A DNA stretch of 64,000 nt. Origin: CAYSGL01 sp964520985. GTDB taxonomy: Bacteria; Pseudomonadota; Alphaproteobacteria; Micavibrionales; Micavibrionaceae. The stretch is from contig CAZFPB010000003.1 in NCBI GenBank assembly GCA_964520985.1, positions 62,001 through 126,000 of the forward strand, read 5' to 3'. Each line of letters opens with the position of its first letter. Within the stretch, counting starts at the first letter, position 1. The position numbers and the translations under genes were made by a program. Of this stretch, positions 33,046-40,060 are shown in pieces. The notes beneath the pieces are model-generated. The model saw only the letters and a list, made by a program, of their open reading frames with translations, had not been told where the DNA came from and did not search any database.

Positions 33046-33073
33046 GAAGTGCAAAATTCACATTTTACGTTTC

Positions 33074-33087
33074 TTGATCAAAATCAA
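33074..33087. promoter_or_regulatory. Perfect FNR box upstream of the CBS operon
   Basis: TTGATCAAAATCAA matches the FNR consensus TTGAT-N4-ATCAA exactly. It ends 57 bp before the CBS gene ATG (33145), with a TATGAT hexamer 17 bp downstream that could be the -10. Confidence 0.85.
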
Positions 33088-33144
33088 TTCATTGTAGCTC
33101 GTCCTATGATCTTCTGCTGACACAGACAATCAACGGAGGCGAAT

Positions 33145-33579
33145 ATGAAGAATACAAGAGTGAAAGATATCATGTCGGATAAACCGGTATTTATATTACC
33201 GCATGACACTCTGAAGCAGGCCGCTCAGCGTATGCAGAAAAATGATTGCGGGTTTTTACCCGTTGGAACCTCGGCACATACTTTAGGCATTATCACGGAT
33301 CGCGATATTGTTATTCGCGCGGTAGCTGTAGGAAAGGATGTAAACACTGAGCAAGTCGATGATTACATGACGGCGCGCATTTACGGCTGTAATGAAGATG
33401 ATTTTCTGGAGGATGCCGCCGAGCGAATGCGGGCTCATAAAATTAGCCGTCTCATTGTAAGAAACGATGAGGGTAAAGTGACGGGAATTTTATCTTTTGG
33501 CGGTATTCCTAGAAAAACAGCAGATGCTGGTGAAATTTCAAATGTTGTGAAACATGCCGTCACTAAAGCGTTTGCTTGA
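33145..33579 (+). CDS. CBS-domain pair protein
   Basis: A 144-residue protein made of two CBS motifs (about residues 5-60 and 70-130): VKDIMSDKPVFILPHDTLKQAAQRM, then LGIITDRDIVIRAVA, and the second DYMTARIYGC with VTGILSFGGI. CBS pairs bind adenosyl ligands such as AMP or ATP and act as energy sensors. Stand-alone forms recur in hypoxic and stress regulons. GGAGGCGAAT precedes the ATG. It is first in an operon of five with tight junctions, under the perfect FNR box. Confidence 0.93.
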   Translation: MKNTRVKDIMSDKPVFILPHDTLKQAAQRMQKNDCGFLPVGTSAHTLGIITDRDIVIRAVAVGKDVNTEQVDDYMTARIYGCNEDDFLEDAAERMRAHKISRLIVRNDEGKVTGILSFGGIPRKTADAGEISNVVKHAVTKAFA

Positions 33580-33589
33580 GGAGGCAGGT

Positions 33590-34033
33590 ATGGAGACATC
33601 TATTCAGTTTATCTTGGGCATATTCTTTCTCATTATGGGCACTTCGTATATGGTTGCTACAAACAACTGGGTTATGTGGCTTGAATATATAGAACGTCAA
33701 GGTGTGCGGGGCTCCCTTAATCTTGGCATGATCAATTTGCTCTTTGGTGCTTTTATCTTGTCTGGCTATTGGGTATGGCAGGGGCCAGCTATGACGATTA
33801 GCCTTATTGCCGTCCTGATGATTTTAAAAGGTAGTGTTTATTTGCTCTACCCGGGCTGGCTTCCTGCCAAGCTATCCATGCTGCATTCAGCATTGCCAAA
33901 TTATATAAAAATATCCGGTTTTATCGTTGCTTTTCTAGGTGTCGCGCTTTTATGCAATTGGGTGAATGAGATGGGATATTGGAAAAACTTTCAATTTATC
34001 GGCGTCGCCGAAGGAGTGGCTCATGTCAATTAA
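33590..34033 (+). CDS. Uncharacterised four-span membrane protein
   Basis: A 147-residue integral membrane protein with four hydrophobic segments: IQFILGIFFLIMGTSYMVA, LGMINLLFGAFILSGYWVW, MTISLIAVLMILKGSVYLLY and ISGFIVAFLGVALLCNWV. It does not match a family I know by motif. GAGGAGG lies 5 bases before ATG 33590; the longer open frame upstream overlaps the CBS gene and lacks a signal. Its 3' end overlaps the USP start by 11 bp. It is probably co-expressed with the stress genes around it. Confidence 0.75.
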   Translation: METSIQFILGIFFLIMGTSYMVATNNWVMWLEYIERQGVRGSLNLGMINLLFGAFILSGYWVWQGPAMTISLIAVLMILKGSVYLLYPGWLPAKLSMLHSALPNYIKISGFIVAFLGVALLCNWVNEMGYWKNFQFIGVAEGVAHVN

Positions 34034-34862
34034 AACGATTGTAGTACCTTTTCAAGGACATGATGAAGAAGTTGGGGCGTTACTAACTGCGCTTCATTTG
34101 GCAAAAGAATTCGATGCCCATGTAGAAGTATGGCATATAAGCCCCAATCTTTCAGACATGATTGCGCCCTTCGTGGATTATGCACCCTTTCCTGTTTATC
34201 CGGTCATCTATAAAGACGTTAAAAAGGCTAACGATAAACGGGTTGCCGAGATTGAGGTAAAATGCAAAAAAATTATCAGTCAATATTCTCGCATTGCCGC
34301 CTCGTTCCACCATCGCATGGGGCATATGGCAGAGCTAATCGGCATACGTTCGCGGGTAGCTGATCTTATAATAGTCAGTCGCGCCATACGGGGCGGCGAA
34401 GATACGTCAAGCGATATTTTGCATCAATTGCTGTTCCATTCCGGCCATCCGGTCTTACTGGTTCCAGCCGGTAACAAAGCTATTGATTTAAAAAACAACA
34501 TGATCGCCTGGGATGGTAGTGCCGAAGCGGCTACCGCCGTATCTTTCTCTATGCCTTTTCTCAGACGAGAAGGGGTGGATACTTTTGTGCTAACGGTTTT
34601 AACGGACAATATAACGCCACCACTGAGCATAAAAGATATGCAGGTATATTTAAGCCGTCATGGCATTCAAACAAAACCGATCGAATATGAAACTGCCAAG
34701 GCAAACTTAGGGAAATGTATTGCAGATACCAGCAAAGCCCATAGTGCCAACCTGATTATTATGGGCGCCTACAATCATACACGGATGCAGGAAATCATTT
34801 TCGGTGGTGCGACAAAATATATGCTCGATAAAGCAGATACTCCTGTGCTGCTGGCCCGATGA
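34023..34862 (+). CDS. Tandem universal stress protein
   Basis: A 279-residue protein with two USP domains, about 1-140 and 150-279. The second is the better preserved and ends LIIMGAYNHTRMQEIIFGGATKYMLDKADTPVLLAR, close to the G-2x-G-9x-G(S/T) ATP-binding pattern. The first, starting IKTIVVPFQGHDEE, is degenerate. Tandem USPs are common in low-oxygen regulons. AAGGAGTGGC precedes ATG 34023. The stop overlaps the Shine-Dalgarno of the next gene. Confidence 0.92.
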   Translation: MSIKTIVVPFQGHDEEVGALLTALHLAKEFDAHVEVWHISPNLSDMIAPFVDYAPFPVYPVIYKDVKKANDKRVAEIEVKCKKIISQYSRIAASFHHRMGHMAELIGIRSRVADLIIVSRAIRGGEDTSSDILHQLLFHSGHPVLLVPAGNKAIDLKNNMIAWDGSAEAATAVSFSMPFLRREGVDTFVLTVLTDNITPPLSIKDMQVYLSRHGIQTKPIEYETAKANLGKCIADTSKAHSANLIIMGAYNHTRMQEIIFGGATKYMLDKADTPVLLAR

Positions 34863-34873
34863 AGGAGGGCGAT

Positions 34874-35515
34874 ATGAGCTATATTGCCAAAATTACCAGC
34901 CCCCAAGAAAAACTACTTATCGTCGTTCGCCCTCACTGGATGTATATCATTGAAGGATTGGCCTGGTTTTTTGGACTGGTCGCAATTGGTTTTGTGCTCG
35001 ATTATTTTGCTTATCAATTCTTTTCTCAGAATAACATTCACTACACTATCGGGCAGGGGATATACCACTTCGACGAAAGAAGTTATTTTTTTCCTTATCT
35101 GATGGGCTCCATTGGTTTTGCAATATTTATTGTACTTTTCATGATCTGCGTTTCCAATGAAATAGGTCTAACAAACGAGCGTATCATTCATAAGAAGGGG
35201 TTACTTTTTATTGAGGTCGATCAAGTCGACCTTAGTGACGTTCGCGCCGAACAGGTGTTCCACGGATGGCTGGGCTGGCTCTTTAGTTATGGGAAAATTC
35301 ATCTGGACTGCCGTTTTATCGGTGATGTCTGGTTACCCGCCATTGGTAATCCTTATAAAATAATCAGGGGCCTTCATATCGCCAGGATGCGCCATCCTAA
35401 TATTGCCTATGACCATCAGGATCTGGAACTTAATCTTACCCGCCTCGCAAAAGAGGAGAAGGAGAAAGCCTGTCGGTGCCCAAAAACTGATTGGCGGGCA
35501 ATCAAAGAGACGTGA
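34874..35515 (+). CDS. PH-like (bPH2) domain membrane protein
   Basis: A 213-residue protein with two membrane spans (IEGLAWFFGLVAIGFVLDY and LMGSIGFAIFIVLFMICV) followed by a bPH2-type beta-rich domain (NERIIHKKGLLFIEVDQVDLSDVRAEQVFHG, then GKIHLDCR) and a charged, Cys-containing tail. Bacterial PH-like proteins of this YdbS/YdbT type are membrane-associated and mostly unstudied. AAGGAGG is 5 bases before ATG 34874; an ATG at 34859 overlaps the USP stop but lacks a site. The last bases overlap the LysE gene. Confidence 0.78.
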   Translation: MSYIAKITSPQEKLLIVVRPHWMYIIEGLAWFFGLVAIGFVLDYFAYQFFSQNNIHYTIGQGIYHFDERSYFFPYLMGSIGFAIFIVLFMICVSNEIGLTNERIIHKKGLLFIEVDQVDLSDVRAEQVFHGWLGWLFSYGKIHLDCRFIGDVWLPAIGNPYKIIRGLHIARMRHPNIAYDHQDLELNLTRLAKEEKEKACRCPKTDWRAIKET

Positions 35516-36132
35516 TCTTGGATTCATTTATTCCTTTTTTTATCACCTGCTTGATTATTGAGTTAACACCGGGCCCCAATATGGCTTATTTAGCTATATT
35601 GAGCATTGGCGAAGGCCGCAAATCAGGTCTTTCTGCTGTCGCAGGCATAGCGCTGGGTTTATTGACAATAGGTCTGACTGCCGCCTTGGGTGTTGCTGCC
35701 CTTATCTCAAATTCTACGATTGCTTATCAAGCATTACGTTGGTGCGGCATTCTTTATTTGCTTTGGCTGGCATGGGATGGATGGAATACAAACAAGGAAA
35801 CTTCGCCCGATAAAATTAATGAAAAAGCGCAACTTATTCGCTCTTTCTGGCGAGGATTTACAACCAATATTCTTAATCCCAAAGCAGCGGTATTTTATGT
35901 ATCTATTCTGCCCACTTTTATAAACACCGCATACAATGCATCAATAAAGGCCGCCACATTGGCTGTGATTTATGTATGCATTGCAACAGCTGTGCATCTT
36001 GCTATTGTGACCCTGGCAGGCACCTTACGCGTATTTTTGGAACAGCCCCACCACGTATCTATTTTAAGACGCTTTTTATCGTTACTGCTTGCGGGCATAG
36101 CTTTTTGGTTTGCAATCACAACAGCCATTTAA
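35512..36132 (+). CDS. LysE/RhtB family amino-acid exporter
   Basis: A 206-residue membrane exporter with six spans. The N-terminal family motif ELTPGPNMAYLAILSIGEGRKSG and the NILNPKAAVFYVSILPTF segment are diagnostic of LysE/RhtB. The substrate (amino acid or a derivative) is not predictable. The start is GTG 35512, overlapping the previous stop as GTGA; a TTG at 35491 is a weaker alternative. It is the last island gene, 78 bp before the tRNA 3' end. Confidence 0.9.
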   Translation: MILDSFIPFFITCLIIELTPGPNMAYLAILSIGEGRKSGLSAVAGIALGLLTIGLTAALGVAALISNSTIAYQALRWCGILYLLWLAWDGWNTNKETSPDKINEKAQLIRSFWRGFTTNILNPKAAVFYVSILPTFINTAYNASIKAATLAVIYVCIATAVHLAIVTLAGTLRVFLEQPHHVSILRRFLSLLLAGIAFWFAITTAI

Positions 36133-36210
36133 CACTGGGTAAATAGAGCTATGGATTGCCCGTTTTACTTTGCTCATATCTGAAAGTTTTTTGCCTTGTC
36201 AGGACATAAG

Positions 36211-36256
36211 TGGTGGCGGCGGAGGGACTTGAACCCCCGACACAGGGATTATGATT
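36211..36256 (-). repeat. Right attachment-site repeat within tRNA-Met
   Basis: Forty-six bases identical to 27727-27772. Insertion here leaves the tRNA intact because the element carries its own 3' end. Confidence 0.93.
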
Positions 36257-36286
36257 CCCCTGCTCTACCGACTGAGCTACGCCGCC
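36211..36286 (-). tRNA. tRNA-Met (CAT), elongator type
   Basis: The minus strand folds into a full cloverleaf of 76 nt including an encoded CCA. The acceptor is GGCGGCG/CGCCGCC, the D arm carries GCTC...GAGC, the anticodon arm is GGGGA-ATCATAA-TCCCT with anticodon CAT, and the T arm is GGGGG-TTCAAGT-CCCTC. The closed acceptor start (G-C) and lack of initiator features argue for elongator Met, though CAT could also be an Ile2 tRNA read by a modified C; identity elements were not checked. Its 3' 46 bases form the right island boundary. Confidence 0.93.
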
Positions 36287-36434
36287 ATCGGAAGGGCCTT
36301 TTCTTAATATAATGTCGGCCCCATGGCAATCTTTTTTGCGCGGCGTCAAAAATCCGCAGGCAACCGCAGGGTTTCCTTGACTTTTCCGGGGTTTGACGAC
36401 ATTTTAATCGCACTCTTACAATAAGGATGTGGGC

Positions 36435-37505
36435 ATGAATAAACTCCTGACAACGGCACTGGTTCTTGGGTTGATGAGCGGCGCCGCTCACGCAGCCGCC
36501 TATAACAAGGATTATATCGGCGAAACCGAATATTACACCGCGCACTATGAAGACACGCTGGTGCACCTGGCCAAGGACCATAATCTGGGTTTTGTTGAGA
36601 TTCGCGCCGCCAACCCGACGGTCGATCCGTGGATGCCGGGCGAGGGATCGCGTATCGTTCTGCCGAAAAGACATCTTCTGCCGGATGCCCCGCACAAGGA
36701 TATCGTCATCAACCTGCCGGAGATGCGCCTGTATTTCTATCCGACACCGGGCGCTGAGCCGATCACCTATCCACTGGGCGTAGGGCGTGAAGGCCTGAAT
36801 ACGCCGACCGGTACGACGACTATCGTGCGCAAGCGCGTCGGCCCGACCTGGACGCCGACCGAGCGGATGCGCAAAGAAGACCCAACGCTGAAAGCAACCT
36901 ATCCACCGGGGCCTGAAAACCCGATGGGTACGCACGCCATGTATCTGGGCTGGCCGACCTACGCCATCCACGGCACGGACAAGCCGTACAGTATTGGCCG
37001 CCGGGCCAGCTCGGGCTGTATCCGCCTCTACCCGGACGGTATTAAAGATCTCTTCCCGCGCGTGCGCGATGGCGCGACTGTGACGGTTGTCGATCAGCCG
37101 ATCAAGGCCGGCTGGATGGGTGATGAGCTGTTCATCGAAGTGCACCCGACACAAGAACAAAACCTGCGTATCGAAGATATCGGCAACCTGTCGTCGTATG
37201 AGATTACCCGCGCAGATATCCAGATGATCAACAAGAAGGCTGGCCAGTACAAAGACCACATCGACTGGGAAAAAGTGCGCGAGACGGTTCGCGCGCACAC
37301 AGGCGTGCCAACCTCTATCCTGAACGTTAAGCACAAGCCGGAGCCGCGCATTGCCAAGAAAAAGGCTGCGCCGGATGCTGGTCTGGAGGTAACGCCGGCG
37401 AGCGTGCGCAATGATGCGCCGAAAAAAGCTGTTGTCGAAAAAGTGGTGATCACGGAAACGACGACCCGCGCGCCACGTCAGGGTAATTTCAAACTCAACG
37501 ACTAA
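36435..37505 (+). CDS. L,D-transpeptidase (YkuD family) with LysM-like N-terminus
   Basis: A 356-residue exported enzyme making 3-3 peptidoglycan cross-links or attaching proteins to peptidoglycan. A signal peptide (MNKLLTTALVLGLMSGAAHA) is followed by a LysM-like segment (HYEDTLVHLAKDHNLGFVEI, then GSRIVLPKR). The catalytic domain (about residues 90-230) has the YAIHGTDKP His and ASSGCIRLY Cys-His motif. A Lys/Ala/Pro-rich tail follows. The ATG at 36435 has AAGGA 7 bases before; a GTG six bases earlier is in frame. The gene starts 148 bp after the tRNA on the core side. Confidence 0.95.
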   Translation: MNKLLTTALVLGLMSGAAHAAAYNKDYIGETEYYTAHYEDTLVHLAKDHNLGFVEIRAANPTVDPWMPGEGSRIVLPKRHLLPDAPHKDIVINLPEMRLYFYPTPGAEPITYPLGVGREGLNTPTGTTTIVRKRVGPTWTPTERMRKEDPTLKATYPPGPENPMGTHAMYLGWPTYAIHGTDKPYSIGRRASSGCIRLYPDGIKDLFPRVRDGATVTVVDQPIKAGWMGDELFIEVHPTQEQNLRIEDIGNLSSYEITRADIQMINKKAGQYKDHIDWEKVRETVRAHTGVPTSILNVKHKPEPRIAKKKAAPDAGLEVTPASVRNDAPKKAVVEKVVITETTTRAPRQGNFKLND

Positions 37506-37561
37506 CACACCTTTAACGGGCTTGCCCGCAGAGGGTGTCTTTGTGATAAGGTTGGGTTGTC

Positions 37562-38800
37562 ATGATGCGTATTCCAGCTTTCGTCGCTGTTCTTTTCTTT
37601 GTGCTGATTTCCCTGCCTGCGTTCGCGCAGGGATTGAGCGTGGAACAGGTGCGCATCGGCACGCATCCCGATAAAACCCGTCTGGTCCTTGAGATGAGTA
37701 CCAGCGCCGATTTCCGCACATTCATCCTCGACAATCCCAACCGCCTTGTCGTCGACCTGCCTGATTTTGAGTGGCGTGTGCAAGGTCAGGTCCGTAGCCT
37801 GCTTATTCAGGATGCCCGCACCGGGCCGCTTCAGGCAGGCATTGATCGTCTGGTGTTCGATACCAAAGCGCCGATAAAAATCCTGTCGGCCTTTTTATTG
37901 CCGCGTGGTAACGGGCAGCCCGACCGGCTGGTCATTGATATCAAGCAGACCTCGGCGGGTGAGGCGATCGCCGCCAAAGATAAAATCCATGGTACCCTCG
38001 ATACGGCCACACCGGCCTTTAATTTAAACGGGTCGCGTACTGAAGGCGTCCTAAGCCTGCCGATGCCAGACCGCGCGCCTTCTTCACAAAACAGCCCGGC
38101 GTTCAAACCGCTGATCGTGCTGGATCCCGGCCACGGTGGACAGGATCCTGGTGCGACAGGCGGGGCGGGGCGGCATGAAAAGCAGGTGACACTGGCGATG
38201 GCAAAAGAGTTGAAACGTCAACTCGAAGCCTCGGGTAAATATAAAGTCCAGCTCACCCGCGATACCGACAAATTCATCAAGCTGGCCGAGCGCGTGAAAA
38301 TCGCGCAGCGCGCCAAAGCCGACCTGTTCGTCTCCATCCACGCCGATTCCATCGACAAGCCGGATGTCAGTGGCGCCTCTATCTATACATTGTCGGACAA
38401 GGCATCGGATGCGCAAACCGCCAAGCTGGCCGCGCGGGAGAACAAGGCCGATGCGATTGGCGGCGTTGATCTCAGTCACGAAGATAAAGACGTGGCCAAC
38501 ATCCTGATTAACCTCGCCATGCGCGACACGATGAATCAGTCGAAGTTTTTTGCCAATATGGTGGTGCAGAATTTCAATCATGGCGGCGTGCGCACGCTGC
38601 AGGGCCCACACCGTTATGCCGGTTTTGCCGTATTAAAGGCGCCGGATATTCCATCCGTGCTGATCGAAGTTGGATTTATGTCCAATAAAAAAGAGGCGGA
38701 TGCGCTGCTCAGCGATTCATACCGCCGCAAGGTCGCTAGTTCAATAAAGGCGGGCATCGACAGCTATTTTTCCAAAGTGCAGAAGAACGGCAAAAACTAG
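37562..38800 (+). CDS. N-acetylmuramoyl-L-alanine amidase (AmiC-type)
   Basis: Cleaves the bond between MurNAc and the stem peptide, usually for daughter-cell separation. The 412-residue protein has a signal peptide (to SLPAFAQ), an AMIN domain (residues 25-130, LVLEMSTSADFRTFILDNPNRLVVDLPDF) and an Amidase_3 domain with VLDPGHGGQDPGA (Zn His), FVSIHADS (Zn His) and LIEVGFMSN (catalytic Glu). Between the two domains is a Pro/Ala-rich linker. It follows the L,D-transpeptidase by 56 bp. A second ATG at 37565 is equally possible. Confidence 0.95.
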   Translation: MMRIPAFVAVLFFVLISLPAFAQGLSVEQVRIGTHPDKTRLVLEMSTSADFRTFILDNPNRLVVDLPDFEWRVQGQVRSLLIQDARTGPLQAGIDRLVFDTKAPIKILSAFLLPRGNGQPDRLVIDIKQTSAGEAIAAKDKIHGTLDTATPAFNLNGSRTEGVLSLPMPDRAPSSQNSPAFKPLIVLDPGHGGQDPGATGGAGRHEKQVTLAMAKELKRQLEASGKYKVQLTRDTDKFIKLAERVKIAQRAKADLFVSIHADSIDKPDVSGASIYTLSDKASDAQTAKLAARENKADAIGGVDLSHEDKDVANILINLAMRDTMNQSKFFANMVVQNFNHGGVRTLQGPHRYAGFAVLKAPDIPSVLIEVGFMSNKKEADALLSDSYRRKVASSIKAGIDSYFSKVQKNGKN

Positions 38801-38981
38801 CCTGACCGCACTATTATCAAAAAGTTCCGTAAAGAAAATACCGCAAAAACCGCTCTTTTTTAGGAAAGGCTCTATGCACGCCCTTGAATCTTAACTATAA
38901 GGGATGTGGTTTGGATGAAGGCTTGGGCCTTGGCCTGCCTTCTGATTGAATAACCGCTTTAACAAAAAAATGAGGATGACA

Positions 38982-39182
38982 ATGAAAAAACTGCTCGTAA
39001 ATGCTCTCGTTCTTGGTTCCACGATCGCTGTTGCCGCTTGTGCAGCTGATGGCGCTTCTCGTCAAGACGAAACACTGACTCAAGCTCCATACGCTGAAGA
39101 GCGCACAGTTGGCAGCTCGCCAGCTCAAGCTGCTCCAGTCCGTTCGGCTGAGCCAGTATTCGAAAGCCGCCAAACGAAATAG
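38982..39182 (+). CDS. Small lipoprotein or exported protein
   Basis: A 66-residue protein with a signal (MKKLLVNALVLGSTIAVAACAADG). VAAC fits a lipobox, so it is likely a lipoprotein with a mature part of about 45 residues, low in complexity and Ala/Ser/Glu-rich. I cannot assign a family. GAGGATGAC lies just before the ATG. It has its own terminator 26 bp after the stop, so it is probably monocistronic. Codon use is uniform and looks highly expressed (GCT, CGT), like a major envelope protein. Confidence 0.8.
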   Translation: MKKLLVNALVLGSTIAVAACAADGASRQDETLTQAPYAEERTVGSSPAQAAPVRSAEPVFESRQTK

Positions 39183-39208
39183 TTTTGGGGCTTTTGCCTT
39201 AGAATTAG

Positions 39209-39245
39209 GAAAGCCGTCCAGCGCAAGCCGGGCGGCTTTCTCTTT
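39209..39245 (+). terminator. Terminator of the small lipoprotein gene
   Basis: GAAAGCCGTCC (39209-39219) pairs with GGGCGGCTTTC (39230-39240), loop AGCGCAAGCC, then TCTTT. One T-G pair interrupts the stem. Confidence 0.8.
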
Positions 39246-39271
39246 GCCTATAATCATGGCAGACTATCACT

Positions 39272-39589
39272 ATGAGCGCTGATTTCCTTCATCATCCTGC
39301 AGCCCGCGCGGCTGGCAATATCCTGAAACTGGCCCTGTTCGCGGTAGCCGGCATCTTTTTGTATGCCTTGGCCTTCCAGCTTCTGGTGGTCAGCGGCCTG
39401 ATCACCGCTGAAATCGATGGCGAAGGCTATGGCCGCGCCCTGACCCAGCAGGCGCTGATCGTCTGGGGATCGGGAATCGCTTTGGGGATTGCGGGCCTGT
39501 TTGTCCGGGAAAACTGGCGCTGGCCCCTGTTGTTCGCACCGCTTTATGCGCCAGCCCTTTACGTGCTGATGGCCGGTTTCCTGCGCTAG
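39272..39589 (+). CDS. Uncharacterised small membrane protein
   Basis: A 105-residue protein with three hydrophobic segments: LKLALFAVAGIFLYALAFQLLVV, ALIVWGSGIALGIAGLFV and LLFAPLYAPALYVLMAGFL. No family is recognised. There is no obvious ribosome site, but the frame is long for its GC content, hydrophobicity is regular and codon use is core-like (CTG-rich). A short gap separates it from the preceding terminator, suggesting its own promoter. It could be lineage-specific. Confidence 0.6.
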   Translation: MSADFLHHPAARAAGNILKLALFAVAGIFLYALAFQLLVVSGLITAEIDGEGYGRALTQQALIVWGSGIALGIAGLFVRENWRWPLLFAPLYAPALYVLMAGFLR

Positions 39590-40060
39590 GCCCTCCGAGC
39601 TACTTCCCGGGGGTTTTTTTCATGGACGCCGGGTCTCCTTTATGTGTAAGGTCGTTTTGCGACACGTTGCGCCCATGCAAAGCAGAATTGTCTGCTTGAA
39701 TTTATTAGGTTTCGCTGAGCGCGGCGGCGGTTTGAATGACGGGAGTGTTTTCCTCTTCGGGCTTTTGGTCGGCGATATTTTTGAAATACGATTTTTGAGT
39801 GACAAGAATACCCTGCGCCCTGCGGCGCAACCCATAAAAAGGCTGAATTCGGCCTTTCAGGCGGATAAGCCAGCAGGACCATCAGGGCCACAGAACCCGA
39901 AAATCGACGATACCATCGCCGTTCTTTAGCCGATTACAGGCAATTTTTCCCCGTTACGATGCCGGACTTTGACCCATAGCAGGGGCCCTTGCGCCGTTGC
40001 CTTGTCGTCCGTCGCAGACGATCAGGCCTTGGCGGCATCGGCCCGAACCGGAGATTTATC
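39590..40060 (+). other. Long leader/intergenic region before rne
   Basis: A 470-bp gap before RNase E. I see no convincing gene: the open frames here lack ribosome sites and family features. RNase E usually controls its own mRNA through the 5' UTR, and this region has several potential hairpins (for instance around CCCTGCGCCCTGCGGCGC at 39811-39828 and CTTGCGCCGTTGCC near 39988). A rne leader function is inferred from position. Confidence 0.45.

Larger units (their letters stand above)
27727..36256. mobile_element. Genomic island inserted in tRNA-Met, bounded by 46-bp direct repeats
   Basis: The two boundaries are identical 46-bp sequences: 27727-27772 and 36211-36256. The right copy is the 3' part of an intact tRNA-Met; the left copy is the displaced 3' end, with the tRNA sequence stopping in the anticodon stem. 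This is the classic footprint of site-specific integration at a tRNA 3' end. The interior is visibly AT-rich: line 33601-33660 has 22 G+C in 60, while a core line (41221-41280, rne) has 35. It holds 12 protein genes, mostly stress-related. No integrase, transposase or conjugation gene is recognisable, so the element is probably fixed or was mobilised in trans. Confidence 0.88.

Noticed and set aside
36249..37508. Long minus-strand frame opposite the L,D-transpeptidase
   Set aside because: It overlaps tRNA-Met at its 3' end and mirrors a gene with clear YkuD motifs.
39642..39929. 95-codon plus-strand frame before rne
   Set aside because: No ribosome site, no recognisable feature, and position fits the rne leader.
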